Assembly: GCA_964650385.1 (NCBI GenBank)
Contig: CAZYTP010000034.1
Coordinates: forward strand, 1 to 23,708
From: JAUSPI01 sp964650385
GTDB lineage: Bacteria > Desulfobacterota > Syntrophia > Syntrophales > JADFWA01
Reading direction: 5' to 3'
DNA length: 23,708 nt
The position numbers and the translations under genes are program-made. Below are positions 23,093-23,708 of this stretch, piece by piece. Each line of letters begins with the position of its first letter. Positions within the stretch are counted from its first letter, which is position 1. Under the pieces are notes generated by a model, which had not been told where the DNA came from, did no database searches, and saw only the letters and a program-made list of their open reading frames with translations.

Positions 23093-23322
23093 CAAAAAGA
23101 TTCTCTTTTCTGCATGCAGGGTTGATTACGACCGTCTTTCATAAAATCTTCCGGAAATTCACTGAGCGATTCAAACAACGGGTCCCATGTCGTCTCTATG
23201 GGCTCCAGTATAACCTGGTTGCCTTTTTTGAATATTTTTACCTCATTTCCAGGAATTCTGAATTCCTTGGGTAGTCTTACTGCTTGAGAACTCCCATTCT
23301 GAAATAACTTTGCTGTTTCCAC
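23092..23322 (-). CDS. vapB: VapB-family antitoxin (AbrB/MazE-type DNA-binding)
   Basis: Antitoxin of 76 aa. The N-terminal swapped-hairpin DNA-binding domain is recognisable from AKLFQNGSSQAVRLPKEFR and the following VKIFKKGNQVILEP. The C-terminal part (WDPLFESLSEFPEDFM) is the toxin-binding tail. The frame is open upstream to 23382, with an ATG at 23343. I chose the GTG at 23322 because AGAGGTG lies 5 bases before it, the promoter -10 box lies upstream of it, and the conserved domain starts at once. VapB normally represses its own promoter, with VapC as co-repressor. Confidence 0.87.
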   Translation of the reverse strand: METAKLFQNGSSQAVRLPKEFRIPGNEVKIFKKGNQVILEPIETTWDPLFESLSEFPEDFMKDGRNQPCMQKRESF

Positions 23323-23353
23323 TTTATCACCTCTACATATCATATATATTTTT

Positions 23354-23382
23354 AGTATATACACCGATGGTCTTAAAATCAA
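23354..23382 (-). promoter_or_regulatory. candidate vapBC promoter
   Basis: TTGATT (23382-23377), a 17-base spacer and TATACT (23359-23354) on the minus strand, about 30 bases upstream of the GTG of vapB. The A/T-rich alternating run ATATATAT at 23342-23349 lies just downstream and could be part of an autoregulatory site. Confidence 0.55.
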
Positions 23383-23539
23383 CCTTTATTTCCCATTCCG
23401 AAAGGCGGATCGGCTTTCGCTATTTCCGTTATTTCATTGGGGTAATCTGTAAAAATCCGCAAGCTCCGCTGATTTTGTCCATGCTTTTGTGATAAAGTGC
23501 CGTTCCCACATTCTTCCTTCTCGTTTCCGAGTCCACGCT

Positions 23540-23604
23540 TGTCGTTCCCGCCTCCCCCTTTGTCATTTCCGCCTCCCCCTTGTCATTCCCGCGAAAGCGG
23601 GAAT
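23540..23604. repeat. decayed 20-bp tandem repeat ending in a REP-like hairpin
   Basis: The unit TGTCRTTYCCGCCTCCCCCT occurs about twice in tandem (23540-23580). It then runs into TGTCATTCCCGC, which forms a perfect 8-bp hairpin ATTCCCGC-GAAA-GCGGGAAT (23585-23604). An older, weaker copy may start near 23520. It belongs to the same general GTCATT-hairpin class as the elements at 9318 and 18953. The stretch 23383-23708 holds no recognisable gene. Confidence 0.65.
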
Positions 23605-23677
23605 CCACCCCATATTCATTATCTTTTAATCTGCGGTAATCTGTGCCCGCCCCCTTTTCCCTTTCTTAAAATTTGGC

Positions 23678-23706
23678 TTGACTGACAAGAAAGCAACATC
23701 TATAAT
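23678..23706 (+). promoter_or_regulatory. strong sigma70-type promoter reading out of the window
   Basis: TTGACT (23678-23683), a 17-base spacer and a perfect TATAAT (23701-23706). The downstream gene is outside the window. Such strong promoters often precede stable RNA genes, but nothing here shows which gene it drives. Confidence 0.6.
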
Positions 23707-23708
23707 TG

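Noticed and set aside
23540..23604. Possible CRISPR-like array at the right end
   Set aside because: The units are directly adjacent without unique spacers, decay quickly and end in a REP-type hairpin; no cas gene is present.

Overview
The window reads as a piece of a bacterial draft genome, probably metagenome-assembled. It most resembles a propionate-metabolising anaerobe of the Syntrophobacterales type (Desulfobacterota); this placement is inferred from gene content and protein style, not from a marker gene. It holds almost the whole methylmalonyl-CoA pathway between propionyl-CoA and pyruvate, flanked on both sides by cell-surface polysaccharide genes. Two runs of exactly 100 N (17723-17822 and 21120-21219) are scaffold gaps. 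Both are flanked by identical sequence, and collapsing the duplicated flank restores a sensible protein end in each case.

Layout. 21-1999 (minus): GDP-fucose genes gmd-fcl. 2208-2243: terminator. 2259-15305 (all minus, read from right to left): sucC, sucD, methylmalonyl-CoA epimerase, malic enzyme, fumarase alpha and beta, sdhA, sdhC, sdhD, sdhB, then two biotin-dependent carboxyltransferase subunits (CT-B, CT-A). 15306-15649: divergent promoter region. 15650-18854 (plus): methylmalonyl-CoA mutase large and small subunits and the MeaB chaperone GTPase, closed by a terminator at 18909-18945. 18953-19072: a REP-like inverted-pair repeat. 19148-23322 (minus): a CapD/WbpM-type nucleotide-sugar dehydratase, an MntA-HepT toxin-antitoxin pair, a small initiating sugar-phosphate transferase and a VapBC toxin-antitoxin pair. 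23520-23708: short repeats and an outward promoter at the right edge.

How it works together. Carboxyltransferase, epimerase, mutase (with MeaB), succinyl-CoA synthetase, succinate dehydrogenase, fumarase and malic enzyme connect propionyl-CoA to pyruvate via methylmalonyl-CoA, succinate, fumarate and malate. The route can in principle run toward propionate oxidation or propionate formation, and the sequence does not fix the direction. Malic enzyme takes the place that malate dehydrogenase plus an oxaloacetate-linked transcarboxylase holds in some described propionate clusters. No biotin carrier protein or carboxyl-donor subunit is present in the window.

The most striking observation is in the two adjacent carboxyltransferases. 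CT-B has a canonical N-terminal half and a degraded C-terminal half, and CT-A is the reverse. In each, the lost half has a proline where the family's oxyanion-hole motif normally has alanine (CAGG to CPGG in CT-A; GGA/GGS to GGP in CT-B). This predicts an obligate hetero-oligomer in which CT-B supplies the acyl-CoA side and CT-A the biotin side of each active site.
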